DNA of 64,000 nt from Parafannyhessea umbonata (GTDB taxonomy: Bacteria; Actinomycetota; Coriobacteriia; Coriobacteriales; Atopobiaceae): contig NZ_FOGP01000002.1 in assembly GCF_900111255.1 (NCBI RefSeq), positions 1 through 64,000 on the forward strand, read 5' to 3'. The position numbers and the translations under genes are program-made. Shown in pieces: positions 1 to 8,244 of this stretch. Below the pieces are notes generated by a model. That model searched no databases. It was not told the origin of the DNA and saw only the letters and a program-made list of their open reading frames with translations. Each line of letters opens with the position of its first letter. Within the stretch, counting starts at the first letter, position 1.

Positions 1-356
1 CGACGGCGCCAGCCCGATACTGCACTCGGACATGGGCTGGCAGTACCAGCAGGCCGGGTGGTGCAACAGGCTGAAGGAGGCGGGCGTCGTGCAGAGCATG
101 TCCCGGAAGGGCAACTGCATCGACAACGGGGCGACCGAGCAGGTGTTCGGCCACCTGAAGGACGAGTTCTTCCGTGACCAGACATGGCCGAGCTTCGACG
201 CGTTCAAGAGGGACCTCGACGCCTACGTCGTCCACTGGAACACGAGGAGGCGTCAGGTTAAGCTGAAGGGACTGACCCCGGAGGAGTTCCGGAATCAGTC
301 CCTGCATGCGGCCTAGGCCGCTTTATTTGCCCGTCCAAGAACTGGGGCGCAGTTCA
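1..356 (+). mobile_element. Right end of an IS3-family insertion sequence (left part outside window)
   Basis: The 3' end of an IS3-type transposase (orfB) is followed after 16 nt by a sequence (about 333-356) that on the minus strand starts TGAACTGCGCCCCAG and continues TTCTTGGAC. That is the kind of TG-starting terminal inverted repeat IS3 elements carry, so I place the right end near 356. The left end and target duplication cannot be checked because the element runs off the window. Confidence 0.65.
2..316 (+). CDS. IS3-family transposase OrfB, C-terminal part (5' partial)
   Basis: The reading frame is open from base 2, so the gene begins before the window. The visible 104 residues are the end of a DDE integrase core (rve fold). 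They include a HSDMGWQYQ stretch (the second catalytic Asp region), SMSRKGNCIDNGATE leading to the catalytic Glu region, and the C-terminal pattern YxxxxNxRRR with LTPEEFR typical of IS150/IS3 OrfB. It would catalyse cut-and-paste transposition through a circular intermediate. The visible part has no frameshift, so the copy may be functional. Family assignment is secure; subgroup is not. Confidence 0.85.
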   Translation, partial: DGASPILHSDMGWQYQQAGWCNRLKEAGVVQSMSRKGNCIDNGATEQVFGHLKDEFFRDQTWPSFDAFKRDLDAYVVHWNTRRRQVKLKGLTPEEFRNQSLHAA

Positions 357-370
357 CATTCCGGACGGGC
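329..370. repeat. Inverted repeat spanning the IS right end
   Basis: GCCCGTCC (329-336) pairs with GGACGGGC (363-370), and a second internal hairpin GAACT/AGTTC lies between. The outer arms straddle the predicted IS terminus at 356. It could end transcription from the transposase or from the converging methyltransferase gene, but there is no clear T tract. Confidence 0.4.
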
Positions 371-440
371 CGCCTCCTTTAGTGCTAACGAGCCGTCATG
401 CAGAAAGAAGCCCCAAGCCGAAGGGTGAAGGACTTCTCCC

Positions 441-1283
441 CTATGCCCTCGGGCGGGCGCAGAGTTCCCAGAACGCAACGGCCGAAGACGCGGCGACGTT
501 AAGGGAGTCGACGCCGTGCGACATGGGGATGATGACAGTCCTGTCGACGCTGGCGAGGACCTCTTCGGTGAGGCCAGTGCCCTCCGTCCCGAAGAAGAGG
601 GCAAGCTTGTCCGCCTTCGCGAGAGAGGAGTCGCCCAAGGGAACCGCACGGTCGTCGAGGGCCATGGCAACGCTCTCGAAGCCATGGGCCCGCAGCGCCT
701 CGAACACGCCTCCAGCCCAGGGAGGCGGTGCGGGAGCCCAGGGAACCTGGAAGACCGTCCCCATAGAAACGCGAATCGATCGTCGCGAGAGCGGGTCGGC
801 GCAGGTCGGAGCCAAGAGGACACCGTCGACACCCAACGCGGCGGCGGACCTGAAGAGCGCGCCCATGTTGGACACGTCCACAAGCCCCTCCACGACCGCG
901 ATGCGCGAAGAGCTGGAGAGGATGTCCTCGGCGCTCGCAGGCCGCGGCCGGTCTACGCAGGCGAGGTAGCCGCGCGTCACCCGAAAGCCGACGATGCCCG
1001 ACATGACCTCGCGAGACGCGACGTAAATGGGGATGTCGAGGTCCTCGAGTGAGGGAATGAGGTCTAGCAGCCTCTGAAGGTGGCGCTCGTCGACGAGGAC
1101 GGACCTGAAGGCCAGGCCCAGCCGCGCGGCCAACTGGATCACGTACAGGGACTCGCAGATGATCGAGGCATCTCCGGGATTGATGACACTCTTGAGCTGC
1201 CTGCCGGTGAGCCGCGCGTAGGAGTCGATGCGCGGGTCGTCAAGGGAGTCGATGCGTGTAATTGTCATTAATAGGTCCGCCAT
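441..1283 (-). CDS. TrmH/SpoU-family RNA 2'-O-methyltransferase
   Basis: 280 residues, SPOUT-class RNA ribose methyltransferase using S-adenosylmethionine. The N-terminal ~110 residues match the substrate-binding part of TrmH-like enzymes; the knotted catalytic domain fills about 125-280. Motif 1 is at 138-145 (SNMGALFR, with the conserved Asn and Arg), motif 2 at 230-238 (FFGTEGTGL) and motif 3 at 253-266 (PMSHGVDSLNVAAS), so the SAM-binding knot is intact. The target (tRNA or 23S rRNA) cannot be told from sequence. It is divergent from the L,D-transpeptidase. The start at 1283 has no strong Shine-Dalgarno sequence and is the least certain point. Confidence 0.88.
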   Translation of the reverse strand: MADLLMTITRIDSLDDPRIDSYARLTGRQLKSVINPGDASIICESLYVIQLAARLGLAFRSVLVDERHLQRLLDLIPSLEDLDIPIYVASREVMSGIVGFRVTRGYLACVDRPRPASAEDILSSSSRIAVVEGLVDVSNMGALFRSAAALGVDGVLLAPTCADPLSRRSIRVSMGTVFQVPWAPAPPPWAGGVFEALRAHGFESVAMALDDRAVPLGDSSLAKADKLALFFGTEGTGLTEEVLASVDRTVIIPMSHGVDSLNVAASSAVAFWELCARPRA

Positions 1284-1377
1284 TCATCGAAACACCAGGG
1301 ACAATATTAGAATCAAAGTATTGCACATAAGATGCGTGCGGCCAGTCACGCTAGCGTATGAGAATTTGGGGATAGCG

Positions 1378-2928
1378 TTGTCTAGAGACGAGCAGAGTTC
1401 AGTTGACATTACGGAGAAGATCGAGGTCATAAGGCCCAAAAAGCCATCACGGGACGCGCACAGAAAGGGAGCACACTTCGCCACGCCGTCAGAGGACGAG
1501 AGGGAGAAGAACCACAAACCCGCCAGGGGGGCCAAGGTCGCGCTCGGCGTCTTGGGTGGAGTTGCCGCTGTCTACCTAGGCGGCGTCGTGGTCTGGTCCA
1601 ACGTCTTCATGCCCAACACGAAGATAAACGGGGCAGATGTCTCGCTTGCTACGGTCGGCGGCTACGCAAGCGCCAATGACAAGAAGATCGACTCCTACGA
1701 GCTCAAGATCACTGGCGACAACGTGGTCGCAAGCGTGTCAGCCTCCGAGATCGGCCTGAAGATCGACGGCACGGCGATAGCGCAGGAGGCCCTCAGGAAG
1801 ACGAACCCCTGGGCCTGGCCAGTTGTCATCTTCACCGGAAGCCGCGTCAACGTGAGCGCAAGCACCTCCTTCGACGAGGACAAGCTCGCGCAGATCATCT
1901 CTGCGGCAACCGAGAAGGCAAACGAGGGCGCAAGCGACCCCGTCGACGCGGCTCCCAGCTACAACTCGGAAAGCAAGAAATTTGAGATCAAGCCCGAGGT
2001 CCTGGGAACGAAGGTGGACGACCAGGCCGTCATCGAGCTCGCAAGCAACGCGATGGCAACGGGAACCGAGACGCTCGAGCTCGGCCCCGAGGCGCTTATG
2101 AAGCCCTCGGTCACCCACGACAGCCAGGATCTCGCACAGGCAGTCGAGAAGGCCAATCAGTACCTCGCCGCGTCGCAGACCCTAACCGCCGGCGGAAGTG
2201 AGGTCGCAAAGGTCGGGGCGGACGAGATAGCGCAGTGGGTGAGCTTCGGGGACAACTACGACGTCACGATCAACACCGACGCCCTCGCGCAGTGGGCCAA
2301 CGACAGCCTCGGATCAAAGCTCAACACCGTCGGCTCCAGCAGGACCTACACGCGCGCCGACGGAAAGAAGGTAACGGTGACGGGCGGCACCTACGGCTGG
2401 TCCGTCGACACCGGAGCCCTGGCCCAGACGCTCGCAAAGAACATCCAGGAGTGCACCGAGGCCACGACCGAGGTCAACTGGACGAGCAGCGCAGCCGTCT
2501 GGAACCCCGGTGGCGCCGATTGGGGCAAGCGCTACATCGACTGCGACCTCAGCGAGCAGCACGCACGCATGTACGACGAGAGCGGCAACCTTATTTGGGA
2601 GAGCGACTTCGTGAGCGGAGACGTTTCCGAGGGCAGGAAGACGCCCGAGGGCGTCTACACGATCAACTCCAACAAGGGCATGAACCAGACCCTCAAGGGC
2701 CTGGACGAGAACGGCGACGGCAAGCCAGACTACGAGAGCAAGGTCACCTATTGGATGCCCTTCGTGACCAACCTCGTAGCCTTCCACGACGCAAGTTGGC
2801 GCAGCCGCTTCGGTGGCTCCATCTATCAGACGAACGGAAGCCACGGCTGCGTGAACCTTCCTACAAGCGCAGCAAAGTCGCTCTACGACCTGACCAAGGT
2901 CGGCGACGTGGTGGTCTCGCACTACTAA
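1378..2928 (+). CDS. L,D-transpeptidase (YkuD domain) with peptidoglycan-binding-4 region
   Basis: 516 residues from a TTG start. The frame stays open upstream to 1228, but that would overlap the divergent methyltransferase gene; GGGG at 1369-1372 favours the TTG. Order: basic/acidic cytoplasmic tail, one membrane helix (about 54-77), a long extracytoplasmic region resembling the PG-binding-4 repeats of L,D-transpeptidases, then the YkuD domain in the last ~130 residues. The catalytic motif SHGCVNLP has its Cys near residue 491, preceded by a His in FHDASW. It should form 3-3 peptide cross-links or attach proteins to peptidoglycan outside the membrane. Start is uncertain; function is well supported. 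Confidence 0.88.
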   Translation: MSRDEQSSVDITEKIEVIRPKKPSRDAHRKGAHFATPSEDEREKNHKPARGAKVALGVLGGVAAVYLGGVVVWSNVFMPNTKINGADVSLATVGGYASANDKKIDSYELKITGDNVVASVSASEIGLKIDGTAIAQEALRKTNPWAWPVVIFTGSRVNVSASTSFDEDKLAQIISAATEKANEGASDPVDAAPSYNSESKKFEIKPEVLGTKVDDQAVIELASNAMATGTETLELGPEALMKPSVTHDSQDLAQAVEKANQYLAASQTLTAGGSEVAKVGADEIAQWVSFGDNYDVTINTDALAQWANDSLGSKLNTVGSSRTYTRADGKKVTVTGGTYGWSVDTGALAQTLAKNIQECTEATTEVNWTSSAAVWNPGGADWGKRYIDCDLSEQHARMYDESGNLIWESDFVSGDVSEGRKTPEGVYTINSNKGMNQTLKGLDENGDGKPDYESKVTYWMPFVTNLVAFHDASWRSRFGGSIYQTNGSHGCVNLPTSAAKSLYDLTKVGDVVVSHY

Positions 2929-2957
2929 ACCCCATGAGCCCCAACAGAGCAAAGCAC

Positions 2958-2993
2958 ATCGTGGCCCGTCAGACACCTCTGGCGGGCCACGAT
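2958..2993 (+). terminator. Stem-loop downstream of the L,D-transpeptidase
   Basis: ATCGTGGCCCG (2958-2968) and CGGGCCACGAT (2983-2993) are perfect arms that extend inward by four more pairs (one wobble), 30 nt after the stop codon. It is a very stable hairpin but no T run follows, so it may act as an intrinsic terminator with help or as an mRNA 3' stabiliser. Confidence 0.6.
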
Positions 2994-3120
2994 GCCATGT
3001 GAAGCCCATAGCAGGTAGCAAGCATGACACAAGAGCCCTTTGGGAGAAGGGCACGCCCTCATGGGCCGTCGCCGTGCCTCGTGTTGAAGAGGCACAAGAA
3101 AGGCAAGCCACACTGCAATA

Positions 3121-3149
3121 AAAAAAGCCGCCGGACAGAGTCCGGCGGC
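3121..3149 (-). terminator. Rho-independent terminator after the recombinase pseudogene
   Basis: GCCGCCGGA (3127-3135) and TCCGGCGGC (3141-3149) form a perfect 9-bp stem with a 5-nt loop. On the minus strand it is followed by six T residues. It sits just past the expected end of the serine recombinase and marks the left edge of the island's leftward transcription. Confidence 0.85.
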
Positions 3150-3154
3150 GTATC

Positions 3155-4731
3155 TATCATGGTGGAGTTCAGCGCGAATGGTTCGAACTCTAAATCTTGC
3201 TGGAAAGGCCATCGAACGACATAGCTATCGTTTTCTATTAGGTCTTCCGCAAACCACCAATACGACGGGTCGGTAAACCACCCAGTCAGCTCGATTCGAT
3301 CATCGAATACATAGATTCGGTCAACGAAATACTCAAGAACCTCGTCCTCGTCTCCTCGTCGCAAAGGTTTGCATTGGCGTACCTGCACAAATACTCTTCG
3401 AATGTACCTTCGTCTTCGAAAAGCTCGGCATTAGCCTCCTCTATAAGGATGGATTGCGCAAGCGTCTCTTGGCGGCTCTGCAATTCCAGCATACGGTTTT
3501 GGGTCATGTCGTTGAAGATGCCCGCCTCTATCGCTTTGAGGATGTTCGAGAGAGCCGTTTCCGTCTCTTTCAACTCCGTCCTCAAACTGCCAATGCACGA
3601 AGAGCCTCCCAGCTCGTTCTTGTAGTAATCAGCAGCCCAGGCCGCGATATCCGCCAAAAGTTCGGGATGCGTCAGGAAATCGCGGAGGGTTTGGAGCACT
3701 TCGGCCTCAATATCGTCCTTGCGGATGTTCCTCTTGCGACAGCCCATTCGCTTCGTCTTGCCCCTGCATGCATAAGTAATGCTTAGCCCCAGTCTTCGAC
3801 GTTCCGCTTATGCCCCACATCGGCTCTCCGCAATTGCCGCAATACAGCTTGCCCGTGAGCCAGAAACGTGGGGTATCCTCGTCGCAATCCGTCAAAATTG
3901 CGCGCCTAGGTGCACCGCCACGCTTGTTCTCCTTGAATTTTCGCTGCACCCGTTCGAACAGGTCGCGTTCGATAATGGCGGGCATGCCGCCCTCGATGAC
4001 ATGTCCAGCGTACTTGTACACGCCGATATAGGCATCGTTGTGCAAGACAGAGCGCAGGCCGTTGATAGTGAATCGTTGCCCCACGACGTGCGGATTCCCT
4101 GCGCATTCAACTCGTCGGCTATCTGCTGCATGGATGCGCCGCCCGCGTACTCGGTGAAGATGCGACGCACCACGGGAGCCGTTTTTTCATCAATAGCGTA
4201 AGGCTTGCCCACCTCGCCCACGTATCCGAGTATCGGCCTGCCGCAGTACAGGCCGCGTTCAGCGTTGTGCTGGATTCCTCACCTGATATCAGCCGAAAGC
4301 TTGTCGGAGAAATCCTCTGATTGCGTGTCCTCGACTACAGCGGCAATCAGCCCCATCATGTCCCGCATGTCGGGCGCTTGGCCGTCCGTGTAGACCAGCT
4401 CGACACCCTGTTCCACCGCGTCCATACGCATTCTCAAAGTGTCGAATGCGTTGCGCCCGAGGCGATTGCCATGCCATACGATGAGCGTGGACGGCTTGAG
4501 CCTTGGCATTTCGTCGAGCATGCGCAGGTAATCACTGCGTCCCTTTGTCGTGCGCCCGCTCTTTGCCCTGTCCTTGTACTCGCGGACTATCTCAAGTCCA
4601 TGCTCCACAGCGTACTTGCGCGCCGCCTTCGCTTGGTCTTCGATGGACGCTTCGCGCTGCGAACCAGAGCTGTAGCGCTAATAGCATACCGCCCTGTTGT
4701 TCTTGTTGTATGTCAAGTGACTTTTCGTCAT
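3155..4731 (-). pseudogene. Large serine recombinase, inactivated by nonsense and frameshift lesions
   Basis: Joining four fragments reconstructs one protein of about 520 residues. It has an N-terminal resolvase domain with RYSSGSQREASIEDQ, followed by the long recombinase domain (PYAIDEKTAPVVRRIF), a Cys-rich zinc-ribbon region (YCGNCGEP) and a coiled coil. Lesions read on the minus strand: TAG at 4680-4678 within the first strand (after residue 17 from ATG 4731), TGA at 4281-4279 where Arg is expected, a one-base loss near 4085, a frame change near 3715-3745 and another near 3315-3330. The final frame runs through the terminator, so the original stop (about 3155) is also displaced. It would have integrated and excised the island; it cannot be made intact now. 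Confidence 0.85.
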
Positions 4732-4752
4732 TTGATTTCAAGGTGGATAATC

Positions 4753-5886
4753 TTACAAGCCAGTCTTTGAAACGCCATACTCTGCTTGATCGTAAGTAAA
4801 GCCTTCGAATACAAGCTGCTCAACTAAGCCTTTATGCGAGAACGAACCCCAGCTCAGATATTTATTTGCCTTTTTGTAGGCTTGTTCGTTCCAGTCCGCC
4901 CCGCAGTATCGAACTCCCCATTCTGCATCTTCCTGCGAAAAACCCTCAAATTCTAGTTGCTCAATCAAGCCTTGCTCTGAGAAAGCTCCCCAGCTTAAAT
5001 AACTGTCAGCCTTTTTCAGAGCGTTCATCTTTGACTTTGAGATATCGGGGGTAAATGATTCGGTTTCGACGACCTGACCGCAAACGGTGCATTTCCGCGC
5101 TTTCTTGCCAGGCGTTATAGTTCCCGATGGGCTTATCTTTGCTTCCTCGGTTACCTCCCAATCTCCTGGCGTGTGTTTTGCTTTAGGAATGGTTTCTTGC
5201 ACCGTTTCTCCGCATCGCGTACATTTTCCATGGCGCAATCCCGTTGATGTGCAACTTGCCTCGGTGTCCACAGTCCACTCACTGACAGAATGACCTAATG
5301 CCGAACCTTGTGTTGCCCCGCATACAGAGCATGTTTCCGGTTCTGTGCAAGTTGCTGCTTTCCAATTATGGCCTGCTGGCTCGCCTTGCGTTCGTCCGCA
5401 GATGTTGCACGTTTCTGGTTCTGTGCATGTCGCTTCAGCCCAATCATGGAAACAAATGGTGTGCGTAGCGAAAAGGCCAATTACTATAAGAGCAACAACC
5501 GCGATGCCGACTCCAATGAGTACTGTTTTGTTCGAAAGGAGCTTCTTAATCGCATCAGTTGAGGGCTTCTTCTCTTCTCCCTGGCTATTCTCAGCCAACG
5601 TGACGGCATCTGTCTCGTCACTCTTGAATGAATCTCCTGTTCCGTTCGGGTTTTCTATTGCCTCCTCAGTCTGGTTTTCGAAGTTGGGGCTATCATCGTT
5701 GTGCTCGTTGTCGCTTTCGCCTTCGCTCTGCATAACCTCAGGCTCATCAAGCGCCTGGGGGGTAGTTTCAGTTTCTCCTTCGAACGAATTCTTGTCGGCA
5801 TCAACTTCGGAAGAGGTGAGCTCTGTTTCTTCGGTAATATCGGTAGACTCGTTTTGCTGCTCTTGCATCTTTTCTGATTCGGTCAT
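4753..5886 (-). CDS. Membrane-anchored Cys-repeat protein with two C-terminal Ltp repeats
   Basis: 377 residues from ATG 5886 (AAGGGGG lies 9 nt upstream; an in-frame TTG two codons earlier is too close to it). Order: Glu/Asp/Ser-rich N-terminus (~1-110), one membrane helix (~120-142), three Cys-pair units (two near-identical TCTEPETCxxCGxTQG units, then CTRCG/CTVCG), then two tandem ~42-residue repeats (~288-330 and 336-377) with the pattern AxxYLSWGxFSxxGLxEQLxFEGF. These match the Ltp family; phage Ltp proteins sit outside the membrane and block phage DNA entry. Here the lipobox is replaced by a transmembrane anchor. Upstream of the recombinase by 22 nt. The immunity role is inference from family and context. 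Confidence 0.75.
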   Translation of the reverse strand: MTESEKMQEQQNESTDITEETELTSSEVDADKNSFEGETETTPQALDEPEVMQSEGESDNEHNDDSPNFENQTEEAIENPNGTGDSFKSDETDAVTLAENSQGEEKKPSTDAIKKLLSNKTVLIGVGIAVVALIVIGLFATHTICFHDWAEATCTEPETCNICGRTQGEPAGHNWKAATCTEPETCSVCGATQGSALGHSVSEWTVDTEASCTSTGLRHGKCTRCGETVQETIPKAKHTPGDWEVTEEAKISPSGTITPGKKARKCTVCGQVVETESFTPDISKSKMNALKKADSYLSWGAFSEQGLIEQLEFEGFSQEDAEWGVRYCGADWNEQAYKKANKYLSWGSFSHKGLVEQLVFEGFTYDQAEYGVSKTGL

Positions 5887-6064
5887 GTGCAATTCCCCCT
5901 TCCCGATTCACTCTTGTTTAATCTAAGAGTGCATCTGTCATTTCTGCCTGTCCGTAAACTCACATCGAAAGCTGCAAACAGCCTGTCCCATATGAATATG
6001 AACAGTATAGTCCGCAATTAGGCCGACGCGACGGGTGAACCTGCTGTTTGTATGATGCAGAAAT

Positions 6065-6080
6065 CTCCCGCATGCGGGAG
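6065..6080. repeat. Perfect 16-bp palindrome CTCCCGCATGCGGGAG
   Basis: The sequence equals its own reverse complement with no loop, which suits binding by a dimeric protein more than an RNA terminator. It is the left member of the repeat cluster between the relaxase and the Ltp gene. Confidence 0.8.
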
Positions 6081-6136
6081 CGCACCGAGTACACCATGTG
6101 CACTTTGACGGGTCGCGGGCGGCGCCCGCGCGGGTT

Positions 6137-6183
6137 GGGGTCGAGGGGAAGGGCGGCGCTCTTCCCCCGCAGGGGTCGAGGGG
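6137..6183. repeat. Direct repeat GGGGTCGAGGGG, two copies
   Basis: Identical 12-bp copies at 6137-6148 and 6172-6183, start to start 35 bp. They lie between the GC hairpin at 6114-6130 and the large inverted repeat, and have an iteron-like spacing. Confidence 0.75.
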
Positions 6184-6195
6184 GCAGCGCCCCAT

Positions 6196-6258
6196 CGCAA
6201 GCGCTCGGTGTGGACACAAACCGTATCGGTAATTGTGGCCACACCGAGCATGCTTGCG
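6196..6258. repeat. 18-bp inverted repeat with 25-nt spacer downstream of the relaxase
   Basis: CGCAAGC plus GCTCGGTGTGG (6196-6213) is mirrored by CCACACCGAGC (6239-6249) and GCTTGCG (6252-6258), interrupted only by a 2-nt bulge. It begins 50 bp past the relaxase stop. It could be a terminator without a T tract, or the inverted repeat of an oriT. Confidence 0.75.
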
Positions 6259-6308
6259 CTATTGGAATATGCACCGTTCCCATCCTTTTCAACAGTCCTT
6301 CTCTTGCT

Positions 6309-7781
6309 CTAAAGCGAAAGTTGGTGGCTTCCTCTGCTGTAGGTGTATTCAAGTTCCATCTGCCGTTCGTCTTTGCGGGTTGTCGGCTCTTCGGCGGCGA
6401 ATCCATATTGTCGGCTGGTCTGCTCAATGACCCGTTGGGCAAGCTCCGCGCGTTCATCTGCCCCTATCGCTCGCCGCATTCGCTGCTCCATGGCTATACG
6501 CATGCGCCAGGGCGCCGCAAGCATGCGCGTGATGAGATTGCGTGCGCGCTTCTCGACAATCGACAAGACGGCCCGCTTAGTCTGAGCGGGCGTTTCGCCC
6601 TCGACGTTCGACGCGGGGCGCTCATCGTGTACGCGCTTCACCTCGCGGGAAAGGTCGCGCGCAGCCTCCCTCTTCGTCGCATCGTCGGCGCAGTTATCAC
6701 GAATGAGGTTCATGAGCGGCTCGTCTGCGTTTCCCGTCTTGCCCATTGCCTCCGTGAACCTCGCTCGCCAAAGCGCATCCAAATCCTTCGATACCTCGGA
6801 TGCATCTACGACCAGACGGCGGTTTGCCTTCTCGCTCTCGTTCCGCTCGATGCGGGCAATCCTCGCCCGCCATGTCGCTTTCTCCTCGTTGGCCTGCTTT
6901 CTGGCAATAGCCGATTCGCGTTCTCTTAGCAGGGGGAGAACGTCGTGCATGCGGAACGCGTCGTAGAGGTTCGCGTCCTTGCGGCGGCGCATGCGACCTG
7001 TCGCGTCTTTCATCGTGTATCGCCAGCATGCGATTTCGACAGCGCCCGTCGCGTGGTCTACCACGTCGCGACGCTTACCTGTCTTCGGGTCTTTCTCGCG
7101 TTTCGGTACTTCCACGATGCCGATACCCCTTTCGGAAAGCAGGCGTTTGAAGTCCTCAGTCGACGTTGCCGACTCGAGGCATTCGGACACTGCATCGCCC
7201 AACGTGCGCTCGAACTCGTCAACGCTTGGAAGGGCGCGCTTGGCTTGCCATCCGTTTGCGCCCTTATACGTCGGCTCGACGCCCCGCGATTCCTCCCACC
7301 GTGCACGTTTGGCTGGCGTCTCCCCAATGACAGACAGACCAAACTCACGGGAAAGGCCATCCGCGATCTGCCGCACGCGCGAGGCGCTGCGGTTCTCGCG
7401 GATAGCCTTTCCCGCGAACGCATCTGCGTTGGCAATCTCGCAGTGCACATGAAGCTTCCCGCCTTCTCCGTCACCATGCGCCACGATATGGCAGGGGCAA
7501 TCGGGAGCGATTCGCTTGCAAACTTCCTTCCCGAAGTCGATGGCCGTCTGCACGTCTTCCACGTTGCTTGCAGAAAGCTCCGCATCGTCGAAGCTGATTC
7601 GGACGCCGTAGGCCTCGACCCTTCGGCCGTGAAGCCTCCTCGCTCGCTCGCAGTATGCAACGAACAGGGGTGTGCTTCCAAGGTCGCAGTACATTGCGAT
7701 AGGGCGTTCCCCGTCCTTGCCCTCGGTGTAGACCGTCCGCTGTCGGGCGCTGCGCAACGGCTCAACGAACGTCGCAGCCAT
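6309..7781 (-). CDS. Relaxase / mobilization nuclease (MobA/VirD2-like)
   Basis: 490 residues from ATG 7781. A longer frame to 7847 exists, but GGAGGAGGG 9 nt before this ATG and the 1-nt gap to the MobC stop decide the start. The relaxase metal site is visible: HxD at 102-104 and HVH at 111-113 followed by an Asn at 118 (pattern HxD...HxHxxxN). After the nuclease domain come a Lys/Arg-rich linker and long helical, charged segments to the C-terminus, as in MobA-type proteins. It would nick oriT and lead single-stranded DNA into a conjugation channel. The nucleophilic Tyr cannot be assigned with confidence; the N-terminus is shorter than in many relatives. Confidence 0.82.
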   Translation of the reverse strand: MAATFVEPLRSARQRTVYTEGKDGERPIAMYCDLGSTPLFVAYCERARRLHGRRVEAYGVRISFDDAELSASNVEDVQTAIDFGKEVCKRIAPDCPCHIVAHGDGEGGKLHVHCEIANADAFAGKAIRENRSASRVRQIADGLSREFGLSVIGETPAKRARWEESRGVEPTYKGANGWQAKRALPSVDEFERTLGDAVSECLESATSTEDFKRLLSERGIGIVEVPKREKDPKTGKRRDVVDHATGAVEIACWRYTMKDATGRMRRRKDANLYDAFRMHDVLPLLRERESAIARKQANEEKATWRARIARIERNESEKANRRLVVDASEVSKDLDALWRARFTEAMGKTGNADEPLMNLIRDNCADDATKREAARDLSREVKRVHDERPASNVEGETPAQTKRAVLSIVEKRARNLITRMLAAPWRMRIAMEQRMRRAIGADERAELAQRVIEQTSRQYGFAAEEPTTRKDERQMELEYTYSRGSHQLSL

Positions 7782-7782
7782 A

Positions 7783-8244
7783 TCAAATGCCCTCCTCCAG
7801 CTCTTCGAGCAGCGCGGCGATTGCGTTATCCTGCGCTTTGAGAACATCGGTGCATTGCGATATCTCGCCGAACGTAACGCCGTGCATAACCTCCTCGCCG
7901 ACGCTAATCCAATCGTCTTGCCTGGCGCGCGTGTTCATCGCTTTCACAATTTGGTTGAGGTTGTTGCCGATGCGCCGATTCAGAGTGCCTAGCATGCCGA
8001 ACTTCGCCGAGGCATCAGCAATCGTTTCAAGAGGCGCTGTAGCCCCCGCCTGCTTCGATTCGGCGGTTTTGAGCAGATAGCGCACAGCCTCCGAACGACT
8101 GACGCCGAGTTTGCAGGCGTAGTCGTCCAGCCTTGAAAGCTCTTGTTCATTCATGCGCACCTTCAAAATAGAGCGGCGGCGCTCACGCGCCGCCTCCCCC
8201 TGCCTACTCGCCCGCCGATGATTATTAGAGGCTGAACTAGCCAT
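7783..8244 (-). CDS. MobC-like relaxosome accessory protein (ribbon-helix-helix)
   Basis: 153 residues from the third of three consecutive ATGs (8244), placed 8 nt after GAGG; the first two ATGs are too close to it. The N-terminus is basic. The centre reads ILKVRMNEQELSRLDDYACKLG then SRSEAVRYLL, a ribbon-helix-helix DNA-binding pattern. The following stretch with LNRRIGNNLNQIVKAMN is the conserved MobC core. It should bind oriT and help the relaxase open the DNA. Its stop is 1 nt before the relaxase start and its start overlaps the upstream gene's stop by 8 nt, so the three genes are translationally coupled. Confidence 0.8.
   Translation of the reverse strand: MASSASNNHRRASRQGEAARERRRSILKVRMNEQELSRLDDYACKLGVSRSEAVRYLLKTAESKQAGATAPLETIADASAKFGMLGTLNRRIGNNLNQIVKAMNTRARQDDWISVGEEVMHGVTFGEISQCTDVLKAQDNAIAALLEELEEGI

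Larger units (their letters stand above)
5887..6308. other. 420-bp gap rich in palindromes and direct repeats
   Basis: No gene is supported here. It separates the Ltp gene's start from the relaxase stop. The first ~160 bp are A+T-balanced and should hold the Ltp promoter, though I cannot name -35/-10 boxes with confidence. From 6065 to 6258 the DNA is repeat-dense: a 16-bp palindrome, a 7-bp GC hairpin (6114-6130), a 12-bp direct repeat (6137-6148 and 6172-6183) and a long inverted repeat. Such clusters are typical of transfer or replication origins. Confidence 0.6.

Noticed and set aside
3160-3195. tRNA 3'-end-like sequence (TGGTGGAG...GGTTCGAAC) near the recombinase end, possible attL from a tRNA site
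   Set aside because: The bases encode the C-terminus of the recombinase, and T-arm stem pairing fails; no matching repeat was found at the tRNA-Ala end beyond short chance similarity.
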